A stretch of DNA of 64,000 nt. Origin: Fragilaria crotonensis. Taxonomy: Eukaryota; Bacillariophyta; Fragilariophyceae; Fragilariales; Fragilariaceae. A model generated the notes under the pieces. That model ran no database searches and had not been told where the DNA came from. It was given only the letters and a program-made list of their open reading frames with translations. The position numbers and the translations under genes are program-made. The stretch is taken from positions 30,536 through 94,535 of the forward strand of contig JAKSYS010000179.1 in assembly GCA_022925895.1 (NCBI GenBank). The letters run 5' to 3'. Positions within the stretch are counted from its first letter, which is position 1. Each line of letters starts with the position of its first letter. This document shows, one piece after another, positions 34,191 to 43,499 of the stretch.

Positions 34191-34661
34191 TACAGGCGGC
34201 AGATCCTTCAATTGCTTGTACAGAAACGACGAGGAGGGTGCTTGTTTGGTGGGTCACGACAAAGGATGATCAACAGCAGAAGCAATAACAATGAGGTATC
34301 GTTGTGTTTCAGGCAAAAATGAAATGAAATGAATGTCAGATCAGCAATGCAAAATCTCACGAAATAAATGTATCGATATACAGATATCCACATCGTGATA
34401 CATGTATTGAGCTGGATGGGGAACAATGCCGATTTGGCTGGCGCGCAATGCCGGTTTGAATGTTACACATACAATTTTTTTGATTTTTGTTTTCGACGGA
34501 TGAGCAAGATTCCTATGATGTCACGATGACGAAAAATAGGTGACAGTTAATCGGATCTGAGAAAATGAACAAGTTCTCCATACAAAAAATGCTCGAATAT
34601 GACTTTTTACCAAATGTTTGCGTAGGAACCAAAAAAATTACCACTTCATTGGTTCAAAGCG

Positions 34662-34690
34662 AATTATTGGTTCAAAGCGGTTTTTAACTG
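34662..34690 (-). repeat. Right terminal inverted repeat of the 5.7 kb element (29 bp)
   Basis: Exact inverse of 29012-29040. A second partial copy of the attggttcaaagcg block sits just inside it at about 34648, forming a short subterminal tandem. Confidence 0.95.
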
Positions 34691-34694
34691 GTAC

Positions 34695-34918
34695 TATGCA
34701 TATACGACTGGTATGTCATATATATGATATCTGGTGAATTGGTGAAGTATAGATCTGTACTGGATACTGGATATATCTACAAAGTTGACTACCGTAGTAT
34801 TGTACTGTAGTATGAATACGGGTACAAATAAATATACCTGTGCATTACACACCATGAAACCCACATCTGCACATTATCTGGCGTCGGTCTTAGGGTCTAC
34901 CGGTAGTCCAACTCCACC
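34695..34918. other. Spacer upstream of the INTS2 gene
   Basis: About 220 nt between the transposon edge and the INTS2 start, with GTAC words. The transposon therefore inserted close to this gene's promoter. Confidence 0.5.
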
Positions 34919-37900
34919 ATGGTATCTTCTTCTACCATTCATGACTTGCTATCCATTGGTGAGATCGAAGCGGCTCTCGCTTCAAATGAAGATACGGAGG
35001 CAGAAATCGATCGTCTTCCGCTCCTCCTTCGCCTTTTGGCAACCGGACAACCATTATCAGCCGTTCCGCATCTGATGCCCCACAGCCAGATGCTCAGCAC
35101 TGATCAAACTTCAGATCCCTTTGTTAACGCTGTGGTTTCAAAACTTGAAGACGTGGCTGCCACACATTCTGCAGCCGAATCCATTGATGTTTTAGTCAAT
35201 CACCTTGCGCCTTCGATATCCAGGCGGATTTCCAGATTGCAACCCTTGAAACGAAAACCACCAGACCGATGGTCTACTTCAGAACTTGCAGCCACAGCAT
35301 TGGCCCCTCTCTCCCATTTACGAAGTAAAAAGTCGCGTCTTCATCCTGTCCAAAGGGATTCCATGTACTCCCATGAATCAGATGATAATTTGGAGGAGGC
35401 GTCATGTGATGAAATGGAGGACGTAAGCGGTAATGTGAAGATGCAAGATACACCTGCAGAAGTAGTACTTCTTAGCAGCTACGAAGGCCTAAAGCGAAGG
35501 CGAAGCGAAGGAGGTAGAGAATCCTTCCTGGCAGGGATGCCTGAAGACTCGGCGGACGCTCATTTGACGCGTGTCTTGAGCGAAGTGGCTTCCTTGGTGG
35601 TTGAATCGTTGCAGCCTCCGATTTCAGCTCCGAAAGAAGAGCAGGAGGAAACCCCAACGGAGAGAATCCTTTCTGTCAAAGCTGATTCGCTGTTGTCGGA
35701 ATCGGACACAACCATGAGTGGAGGAAATGATTTAGCAGCTTGCCTCTCTGCCTTAATGCACCATGCACCAGTCTTGCGACATCGGCACGTGGCCAGCGCC
35801 TTTTGTCGCGCCTCTGTGCCGCAAGCGTCCACTTTGATCTATCTTATGGGCGCCAACTCACCCAGTGCTGTGGCATGCTTGGTCCGAGGTTGTATGGACG
35901 CCGTGTCCACAGAAGGTGCAACTGAATCCACCATCACAATCGCGAAGGAAGCCGTCCGTCGACTCGCGAAACTATCGCAGCGGGAGGCTGCCAGGATTCA
36001 AGGCATGCTCCAGTCGGACATGCTCGATGTTCAATTGGAACTGGCGTTGGAACATGATACAGTGGCTGCGGCGTGTCTTCTGATCCGATTCTTGGGCAAA
36101 GGAGAGTCGCTTCGCTGCTTGTTGCATGCCAACTCGTCTCTGGTATCAAAATGCTATTCGTGCTTATTGAGCCAGATCGAGGCGTCGGAGAAGAACTCCG
36201 GTGAAATGAAGATGTTATTGCGGGCATTGACCTGGCTGATTCGTTCCGTTGTCGTAGCTAAAACCAAGGTGCTTTCGACCGCTGCAACAACGCTAGCTTC
36301 CACCTTGATGAAGTATTCATGCAATGATCAAATTGAAAGCAAGCAGCAAACGTCCTGCTGCGATCCTGCAATTCTACTTGCGTTGTCGAGTAGCCTGCTT
36401 CTGTGTTCTGTTTTGGCGCTGAATGGTGGACAAGGCGTTGAAGACGAAGTTAAGCGTAAAGATGCTTGGCAGAATCTCCTCAAGTCGTTGCTAGTGTCGT
36501 TCAACCCCCCGTCCGTAACAGCCGACGTGCTTCTCAGTCGGATTGCTGTCTTGTTGCACTCTCAAGAGATCAATCTGCTGCACGAATTGGTGCAGGAAGC
36601 ACTATCGTCACAGGACAGAAACGCAGACGATGATTTACAAGATGGCTTTCTCAAACTCTGCAAATGGGCCGTGGTAAAAGGCAATCTGGATACGGTGAGC
36701 AACAGAACCTTGACGCCCACGGCTGTTGCGTTGGACCCTTCGGCCCTGTTGCAGATGATTGCCGCCAACTACTTAGAAGTTGCAAAGCTGAGATGCCTCA
36801 TGCAAGACATTCTGAGTAGTGCTATTGCAGGATCCACGCTTGTGCGTCATATTCGCGTGAATGACCTACTGACGGCAGCGATCAACTTTATCTCTCGAAG
36901 TGACAAGCAAGACGTTCCATTGGTGTCACAAACGATGCTATCAAGTTTGATACGAAAGGCAACCTCGAAGGTGGGGGGCGAAGCCTCAACAACATCCGTT
37001 TTGCATATGGCACTCAACTTCGCGTACGCTGTGATTTTCTTCGACGAGAACCCGACGTCGCCCTTTTCTGTCGATCTGAGAGATCAACCAGTTGGGGTAG
37101 TTCTTCAGTTGATGAAGGAGTTGAATCTCGGATTTGTGTACAAGCACATAGCATCAATCCTGCATAAGCATGTCCCGGAAATAATGCAGGAATCAGAATT
37201 CGTGAATCCTTCAATGACTACTGTTCTGGAAGTATCAAACGAGTCGAGTCTGAATGACAAAGACATAACGAGGCTGCTATCTGCAGCACTACGCGAGGCT
37301 CTACGAAGGCCGGATGCTGATCCATCCGGTCTGCGAGTTGAACGGACATTCTTACTAGCTCAAAGACACCTCCCTTCGTTTGAAGTTGATTGCCTTGTTG
37401 TCAGAAATCTCATGTCATTGCCTAATTCGCCAGCACCCTTCCTCACGTATGGAATGCTCTGCAGAGACCCGTTGCTTGTACTTCAATTTCCGCTGTCTAT
37501 TTGGCAGTGTAGAGGTATACGACGTGTTGCCCTCTCTATCCTTGGAAGACTTCTCCCTGCCAACGAGAACCTTGCACGCCAGGCATCACCCTCCGAGGAA
37601 GTTGCCGAAGAGTTTATCACGTCGAGAAACGTTGTCGTTCTCCGTTGCTTGTTGAGTCTGGCGACCGGACACACCTTGTCTGACGATGCCAACTCGTCCT
37701 TCCGACTAACCAAACCATGCCAGTGCCATGTTCTGACCGGCACAATTCGCAGTCTCGTCGCATCTCACTCTGGACTCGTTGCCATTCTCATTAAGCATGG
37801 CCTCCCCGACGAAGTTGTCGACTGGCTCGTTGACTGTGTTCCAGAATGTATCAACGATGCATTTGCGTTAACGATGTTGCTTTCAGAGCGTTGCCCTCTG

Positions 37901-38341
37901 ACCGCTGCCGAGCGATTGAAAACTGCGGATGCTGCACTACGTATTGCGATTGCATTCGGTTCGCGAGACGAATTAGCAGCCAAGAATCTTGTTGGTGCGT
38001 GTTTACACCAGCTCATCACTTCATTCTACCTAGTCCTTGGTCCTGTTGGGGTCCCAGTGAATGCCCTGATCGAAGAAAGTGGGATGGATCTTACACAAGT
38101 ATGTCGGAAAGCAACCTTCCGCATCCTCAACGCCTTGCAAAAGGTCAGAGCCTCAAGAACTGGCTTGAAGAGTGAATGCTCGCTTGCTTTGCAGAAACTA
38201 GCAAGCTTGTGCAAAGGAGAAACAGGCATGACAGGCGTTGCCGGTGCGGTTGCCAACCGTCGAAAAGCCCTACTGAAAGAAATATGGGACGCTTTGGTGA
38301 AAGCACTCAATGGGATGGGAAGTGGCATAAGCCTAAATTAA
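34919..38341 (+). CDS. INTS2: Integrator complex subunit 2
   Basis: Single exon, 1140 residues (human INTS2 is about 1200), start context accatggt. Blocks that align by eye with INTS2: EAVRRLAKLSQREAARIQGM and LELALEHDTVAAACLLIRFL (human DALRFLCKMNPSQALKVRGM), YGMLCRDPLLVLQFPLSIWQ followed by CRGIRRVALSILGRLL (human LMIDPLIVLRCDQRVHRCPP...), and CQCHVLTGTIRSLVASHSGL to LAIRIAI-type helices at the C-terminus. INTS2 is a helical core subunit of Integrator, which cleaves nascent snRNA and mRNA and attenuates Pol II. The first about 270 residues contain an acidic, serine-rich insert (about 145-265). The frame is uninterrupted. Confidence 0.8.
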   Translation: MVSSSTIHDLLSIGEIEAALASNEDTEAEIDRLPLLLRLLATGQPLSAVPHLMPHSQMLSTDQTSDPFVNAVVSKLEDVAATHSAAESIDVLVNHLAPSISRRISRLQPLKRKPPDRWSTSELAATALAPLSHLRSKKSRLHPVQRDSMYSHESDDNLEEASCDEMEDVSGNVKMQDTPAEVVLLSSYEGLKRRRSEGGRESFLAGMPEDSADAHLTRVLSEVASLVVESLQPPISAPKEEQEETPTERILSVKADSLLSESDTTMSGGNDLAACLSALMHHAPVLRHRHVASAFCRASVPQASTLIYLMGANSPSAVACLVRGCMDAVSTEGATESTITIAKEAVRRLAKLSQREAARIQGMLQSDMLDVQLELALEHDTVAAACLLIRFLGKGESLRCLLHANSSLVSKCYSCLLSQIEASEKNSGEMKMLLRALTWLIRSVVVAKTKVLSTAATTLASTLMKYSCNDQIESKQQTSCCDPAILLALSSSLLLCSVLALNGGQGVEDEVKRKDAWQNLLKSLLVSFNPPSVTADVLLSRIAVLLHSQEINLLHELVQEALSSQDRNADDDLQDGFLKLCKWAVVKGNLDTVSNRTLTPTAVALDPSALLQMIAANYLEVAKLRCLMQDILSSAIAGSTLVRHIRVNDLLTAAINFISRSDKQDVPLVSQTMLSSLIRKATSKVGGEASTTSVLHMALNFAYAVIFFDENPTSPFSVDLRDQPVGVVLQLMKELNLGFVYKHIASILHKHVPEIMQESEFVNPSMTTVLEVSNESSLNDKDITRLLSAALREALRRPDADPSGLRVERTFLLAQRHLPSFEVDCLVVRNLMSLPNSPAPFLTYGMLCRDPLLVLQFPLSIWQCRGIRRVALSILGRLLPANENLARQASPSEEVAEEFITSRNVVVLRCLLSLATGHTLSDDANSSFRLTKPCQCHVLTGTIRSLVASHSGLVAILIKHGLPDEVVDWLVDCVPECINDAFALTMLLSERCPLTAAERLKTADAALRIAIAFGSRDELAAKNLVGACLHQLITSFYLVLGPVGVPVNALIEESGMDLTQVCRKATFRILNALQKVRASRTGLKSECSLALQKLASLCKGETGMTGVAGAVANRRKALLKEIWDALVKALNGMGSGISLN

Positions 38342-39081
38342 GGGTCCCTAGGCTCTTATACACATCACCGCACCTTATTTTCATGCACGGCCGTCAGTAT
38401 TGACATTTTTTGCTGTATCCGAACGTGCAGCCAAGTCGGTGCACACCACAATTCCCTGCCTTCGTGTGAGAGTAGAAAAACCGCCAACCAAACGCAGTTT
38501 TCTACAAATCAATACCTTTGGAAACGATGGCTTTCCGCGCAACCTCGCAGCGATGCTGGAATCCGGAGTCGAGATCATGAGTTATATGCTACATGTTACT
38601 CTTTCTATCAAGGAACCTAGTAGCTCAAAGGCTCTGCTGAGAAGCGATCCCTTGAAGGCAATCACACCGAAAACTGTATTAGAATATCCGGCATCATGTA
38701 ACGTGTGTACGCGAGCATTGGCTTGATTGTTCAACAAGTCAATTGGCAAGACCAACGTAGCCCGACATGCAGGAAAGCATGCCTTCGAATCCAGTCGCGG
38801 CTTTCGTATAACGTCGACGACTGATTTCAGAAAGAATCAGGAATCGTTGATACCAATCGAACGTAGCCCGACTTGCAGGATGGCGCGCGTTCGAATCCAG
38901 TCGCGGCTTTCATATGACGTCGACGATTGAGTTCAGACCTCCATCTAGTGTTCAGAAAGAATCAGGAATTGTTGATTCCAAGCGATCGGTGCCACACCGA
39001 ATAGATATCTTATACTAACCATACGTCGAGTTCCACTACAGTTGATGAAAATCCAAGCTGTGAGTCACATAACGATACGAG
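38342..39081. other. Spacer between INTS2 and the lipase gene, with a duplicated block
   Basis: The two genes converge here. The only structure seen is a tandem pair of about 100-120 bp units (38750-38970), listed separately. The ORF at 38400-38726 lacks recognisable content. Confidence 0.45.
38750..38975 (+). repeat. Tandem duplication with a tRNA B-box-like word
   Basis: Copy 1 (about 38752-38850) and copy 2 (about 38856-38975) share cgtagcccgac, the block ttcgaatccagtcgcggctt, and agaaagaatcaggaat. Copy 2 carries a 19 nt insertion (acctccatctagtgttcag). The shared ttcgaatcc resembles the tRNA B box, but I could not fold a T arm or acceptor stem around it. Confidence 0.75.
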
Positions 39082-41487
39082 TTACCAATCATTTGGAAAT
39101 GGCGACCACTGCGATGACGACTTAGTCGGTGCGATCTTGCCGTTCGTAGCCGTGGGTTCGACCTTCTCCGCCGTTTCTGCAATCGAACTAATATCTCGAT
39201 CAGGAAGCAATTTGTTCGCTTCCGCTGTGCGTCTCTTCTTCTTATCTGCGTAGTCAACCACGGGATCACCGTATGCCGGGTAGAAGTGATGCACAAAGCT
39301 TCGAATTGCTGCTGGGACAAAGCTGATTCTGAAAACGTCGACTGGAAAAATCGAAGCCAGCGCCGGCAGTAGTTCCTCTGCAGAAATTCTGACGACGAAG
39401 TCAACTGGAGGGATCTGCACATTGACCGCCACCAATTGATCTGAGATGTATCGAATAGGCTCAGGCAGCAGAATGTGCTGCAAACCGACGCTAGTGTAAT
39501 TCTGGTTCACAGTAGACTTGAAACTGTCGCGAAATCTAGGCCAGCCATCCCACGATTCAACAATAGCCCTTGTGATGGGTCGCAACGTTCTGGGCGGACC
39601 AGACGCAAAGGGCGTCGTACCATCCTCGCCAATGTCACCAATTAATGGGTAGAGAGGATCAATTTCGCTGAAGAGTCTGACAATTGGATCCCATGGCTGG
39701 ACGTATCCGAATACTATGTCATTTGGCAGTCCGAACCTGCCCAGGACGGTGCCAGAGCGCACCAGATGTGAGTCGATCTCCTGCCCAGAGTTTGTTTGCA
39801 CGCTGTTTTCGATCTCCTCAAGCACGTCGAGTTGAGTCGCATCACCCAAAGTTGATATTGGTGGTGATCCAAACGTGTAGACACTCAAGATTTTCTCGTT
39901 CACAAACGCCGCACCTCGTCCTTTAGCCGCGATCAAGAGCAGCAAAACACTCAGCGAACCACCGATAGAATGACCAGTTATGACAATCTTATGCTTAGGA
40001 GCGGTGGCATCAATAAACTTGACAACGTCAGCATATACTTCTCGAGCGATTTTCAGCAGTCCGGCATGTAGCAATACTCCATTGCCAAATAATTCAGGAG
40101 TTGCTGTGCAAACATCAACAAGCAGCTCTTCGCGGTCGACGTTCTCATCAGATGCATCGAAGCCTCGAATTATGATTGTGCGAATCAAGAATGGCCCCTC
40201 GCTCAGATCATCCTTCTGCGTGAAGTTTTCTTGATACCCAATGCTATCAGTCACCATCCAAACAACGTTGGCTGTTGTCCCATTGGCCACAATGGAATGC
40301 CCCAAATTATGGGTTCGCATCAAAGTGTCCTCGTAAATTGCTCCACAGAGAGATCCCATCTCTGCTGCCTTGATGATTGCATTCGCATCGTCGCCATCTG
40401 CAACTTGTGCTGCACTTTTAAATTCATCAAACAGCGGGCGTGCGTTTTCAGCAGCGACCCTTACAACACCCTTTGTATCCTCTCGTGTGTACCCCGATAC
40501 AAGCAAGTCATTGGCCATGTTGACAAAGTCAGTTGTGTACTTGGCCGTCTCCCGTGCTCGTACGGCAGCGTCGCGCACGTCGACGCCCTGTTCCTTTGCA
40601 ATCTTGATGGCAACGGCAACCAGATCGTTCGCAGCACCTTCATTTATACTTAAAGTTTTTCCAGCCCGCAGGATCAAGGACTGCACAGTCTGTGGTGAAA
40701 CGGCAGTCGAAACTTCTGCAACTAAATTCTCCAAACGCGAGGTCGCTTTTTTGAATATAGATTCCGTAGCTGAGCTGAGGGCGTTTGACGATGTCTCCGT
40801 TGTTAAATCCGAGATTGAGTTGCGAAGGTTCAGTACAATACTGTTCCAGTCCCCAAGTTCTTGGAGGTTCGCCATGAACGACAAAGGCGTTGCCTGAGCG
40901 GTAGAATTTTTTGGTTGCTCCTTTGTGACAAATTGGTTTAATTCGAAGAGAGCCAGCTCCCTTTCATCCTCCACCCTTTCTTCATCCCCACCTGCCATGA
41001 GCAGTGCTTCCACATTGACGAGATTGGCAAGAGGAATTTGGGTAGTCATCTTTAATGTTGGTTCACCAAGAACTTCCCTGGCGAGTTTCTCTTCTTCCTC
41101 TGATACATCATTCAAGAGAGTGGACTGTGCTGAGTAGAGCGGCCACTGTTTCAGGCCTTTGACCCACATGGGAAAGTCCCTTTCTTCCTCGGGGGGCGCG
41201 TCACGACCGTCATCGTTCTTATTGAGGTTGAACGAAAATATGTTCAATCGAGTCCCTGGTTTCAATCTTGTGAATGGGGAAACCCAAGCAGTCGTCCTAC
41301 CGGCATGAAAGGCAGACAATACTACTGGAAAACACAAACCTTCCAGCAGAAAAATGAAGTTTACCACGAGCAATGGTTTCCGCAAGGTAGCGTGAACATC
41401 ACTAGTGCAACACGCTCTAGAGGATTTAGATGGTGCATGCATGGAGATTCGCGTCAGATGGTCGTTCAAATGGGATGGGTGGATCAT
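39082..41487 (-). CDS. Class 3 lipase, plastid-targeted
   Basis: Single exon, 801 residues from the ATG at 41487; Met16 (41442) is also plausible. A hydrophobic signal (LLVVNFIFLLEGLCFPVVLS) ends in SAF, a diatom plastid motif. The lipase_3 fold lies in about residues 370-640: HKIVITGHSIGGSLSVLLLL has the GxSxG nucleophile elbow, and FGLPNDIVFGYVQPWDPIVR carries the likely catalytic Asp region in the usual position. Family members hydrolyse acylglycerols or galactolipids. Plastid targeting suggests a role in thylakoid lipid turnover, an inference. An acidic, alanine-rich helical stretch precedes the hydrolase domain. It diverges from the 42015 gene. Confidence 0.86.
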   Translation of the reverse strand: MIHPSHLNDHLTRISMHAPSKSSRACCTSDVHATLRKPLLVVNFIFLLEGLCFPVVLSAFHAGRTTAWVSPFTRLKPGTRLNIFSFNLNKNDDGRDAPPEEERDFPMWVKGLKQWPLYSAQSTLLNDVSEEEEKLAREVLGEPTLKMTTQIPLANLVNVEALLMAGGDEERVEDERELALFELNQFVTKEQPKNSTAQATPLSFMANLQELGDWNSIVLNLRNSISDLTTETSSNALSSATESIFKKATSRLENLVAEVSTAVSPQTVQSLILRAGKTLSINEGAANDLVAVAIKIAKEQGVDVRDAAVRARETAKYTTDFVNMANDLLVSGYTREDTKGVVRVAAENARPLFDEFKSAAQVADGDDANAIIKAAEMGSLCGAIYEDTLMRTHNLGHSIVANGTTANVVWMVTDSIGYQENFTQKDDLSEGPFLIRTIIIRGFDASDENVDREELLVDVCTATPELFGNGVLLHAGLLKIAREVYADVVKFIDATAPKHKIVITGHSIGGSLSVLLLLIAAKGRGAAFVNEKILSVYTFGSPPISTLGDATQLDVLEEIENSVQTNSGQEIDSHLVRSGTVLGRFGLPNDIVFGYVQPWDPIVRLFSEIDPLYPLIGDIGEDGTTPFASGPPRTLRPITRAIVESWDGWPRFRDSFKSTVNQNYTSVGLQHILLPEPIRYISDQLVAVNVQIPPVDFVVRISAEELLPALASIFPVDVFRISFVPAAIRSFVHHFYPAYGDPVVDYADKKKRRTAEANKLLPDRDISSIAETAEKVEPTATNGKIAPTKSSSQWSPFPNDW

Positions 41488-42014
41488 CTCCTATGGCGCT
41501 CAGTTTGGCTTTCCCAAGAAGAACAAAAAAGGGGAAGTCGTTGTAAGATTCTTCAGTCAGACGTCGTTTGACGTGATGGGTTTGTGGATTTGTGACGTGT
41601 CACACACTCTTCCCCGTTTATGCACGGTACTACAGAATTATGTCTGTCCGTTTTCCAATTTGTCCTTCTTGCCCGTTCCAGTGAACGTCGTCAAAGCCCT
41701 GCCGGCTCGTCCGGATCTGCAAACCGTGCATCACTACGAAACACGCATACCTGCCAGATGCCAGTATGCATACATGTACAATTGTATGCATACAGTATAG
41801 CTCATGTGGTCCGAAGTTGCAAGTACAGAGTACAGTACCATAACAACAACTCCAGGCAACCGAAAAAACTGTAAACTGTAAACGACGCATCTTTCGCCCT
41901 TCTCTCTACATGCATATCTATGAAAGCATATTCATAATCCTACCTTTTTCCGCCAATTTGTCCTCCAAGTACACAATACTTACCGGTATTAGTGGAGTAG
42001 TCAATCGAACAACC
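41488..42014. other. Divergent spacer between lipase and the prenylated-type gene
   Basis: About 530 nt. Upstream open frame MHIYESIFIILPF... runs into the next gene, but the initiator MGKKSKKK at 42015 has a far better context (aaccatgg), so this is taken as leader. Short tacatgtacaa-type repeats appear at 41770-41840. Confidence 0.45.
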
Positions 42015-43215
42015 ATGGGGAAGAAAAGCAAGAAGAAGGGATCCAAGACGAAGCTGACTGCGTCCCCAGCCTTGGAGAAGGAAATCTTGACTGTGCCGGT
42101 ACTGCCGGAAATTCCCGTGATATCGACTCAACCAACGGTGGAGACAAAACCTGTCGTGAAACGCGAAGCCTATGACATGACTTCGCTGCCAGCGCCTCTC
42201 AGGCATGCTTTTCCATACTTGACTCCCAAGCAGCAAGTCCTAGCCAAGCTTCTCTGTTCGCCTCTCCTTGGACAGGCCCACTTGTTTGATAATTGGCCGT
42301 TGGACAGCGACCTTGAGGCCAAAGTTGACTTTGTCAAGCAACTCGAGGTCCTGAACGAGGCATGCCCCTGTGGGCTCGCTGGCTTCATTGGGAATGCGCG
42401 AGGGAAGAAAATCAGTGCCGAAGTCGAGACCATGGAACTTGATATTAAAGAACTCAGCGGTGTCGGGTTCGTATTAGTTGATGACGACGACAGTAATAAG
42501 GAGGTAAGTTACTTGTGTATGTGCTGGTCCGGCACCGCGAGCCACTAGGTATTGTCTTATCCGAGAATGTTACTTATAGAATGTCGGCGACGTTCAGTCT
42601 TGGTTCACGGCAGTTTTGAAGGCTCGGAAGGCGCACTCCAGCGACCTGATGAATCTATGCGTTGTGTCATCCAGCCAGGAAAGTGTCGACGCATTGGAGT
42701 CGAGCAACTACTTTGGAATGGAAAAGAGCCAGGTATCGATCGTGCAGCATACGGGACGATTTCCAGTAATGAGCAGGGAAGATGCGAAGCTGACGACCAA
42801 AGATTGCTTTACGATTATAGACGAGATACCCAATAGCAATGACGTCTTTTTCGCCAGCAGGGTCGCCAAGGAGTGGGCCGCCAAAGGCATCAAGTGGGTT
42901 AGTTTCTGCAATCAAGCGTTCGATGCACCGTCAGATGAAGCGGTGTCAGTGAAAGCATATCGACTTGATACACGTGCAGCTGTTGATCTTTACTTTAAAG
43001 ACAAGGTCGAGCCTGCACCAGTTGAAGTGCTGGACGTAATCCCAGAGTCTAGCAAGGGAAATGTACTCGAGCCGAGTACTACCAAGGTTACTTCGGTGTC
43101 GCCAGTTGAGGTACTTGTGGATGACTTTGTGGATGTTCCTTCGCTGACGGCGCCTGCTGCCAGTGAGGCAAAAGAGAAGAAGGAAGAGTGCGCTTGTGCG
43201 TGTGTTGTCAGCTGA
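42015..43215 (+). CDS. Unknown protein with polybasic N-terminus and C-terminal CaaX-type motif
   Basis: Two exons, 42015-42503 and 42580-43215, with a 76 nt phase 0 intron (gtaagt...ttatag); 374 residues. The start is MGKKSKKKGSKTKLT: Gly2 followed by a polybasic run, which could support membrane contact and possibly myristoylation (the Ser at position 5 is one off the usual). The body has no recognised domain (RHAFPYLTPKQQVLAKLLCS; FFASRVAKEWAAKGIKWVSF). The last residues are ECACACVVS: the ending C-V-V-S fits a CaaX prenylation box, and the nearby Cys residues could be palmitoylated. I infer a peripheral membrane protein. Confidence 0.8.
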
Positions 43216-43499
43216 AACAAATCTAGCCTTCGCAGTTATAAACGTAACGTCTGTATTGGATGGGGTTACTTTTCTCCCGACCACGTCGATGTTTGAATGT
43301 TGCGCAGGACTAAGAAAACGCGACACGATCTGCAGGAGACTACTGCAATGGGTTCGAAGTAACATCACCTTTTATAGCCGTCCTTTAGTAACTTCCGTAC
43401 TTTGTTTCGACAAATGTTGAATCCAGGCAATCGAGGTGGTTGGATTGCGTATCAGATTCGCAGTTGTTGCAAACATTGGCCTGATTACAGTTCGAGATT
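43216..43499. other. Short spacer between convergent genes
   Basis: About 280 nt; nothing recognisable. Confidence 0.45.

Larger units (their letters stand above)
29012..34690. mobile_element. 5.7 kb DNA transposon, MULE-like with a ULP1-type protease, decayed
   Basis: The left end 29012-29040 is the exact inverse of the right end 34662-34690, 29 bp with no mismatch, beginning CAGTTAAAAACCGCTTTGAA. GTAC flanks both sides (29008-29011, 34691-34694). A second perfect inverted repeat of 35 bp lies inside, 29616-29650 with 34523-34557, but at unequal distance from the ends (604 and 133 nt), which suggests an insertion of about 470 nt in the left arm or a composite element. Contents: transposase remnants on plus (29906-31400), a ULP1-like protease remnant on minus (31365-31912), a further decayed minus-strand coding region (about 32897-33867), and tandem repeats at 32320-32560 and 33776-34190. 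Mutator-like elements carrying ULP1-type proteases are known from plants and other eukaryotes; this is a candidate diatom case. Confidence 0.85.

Noticed and set aside
38790-38920. tRNA gene
   Set aside because: The B-box-like word is present, but the T arm and acceptor stem do not pair and no anticodon arm is visible.
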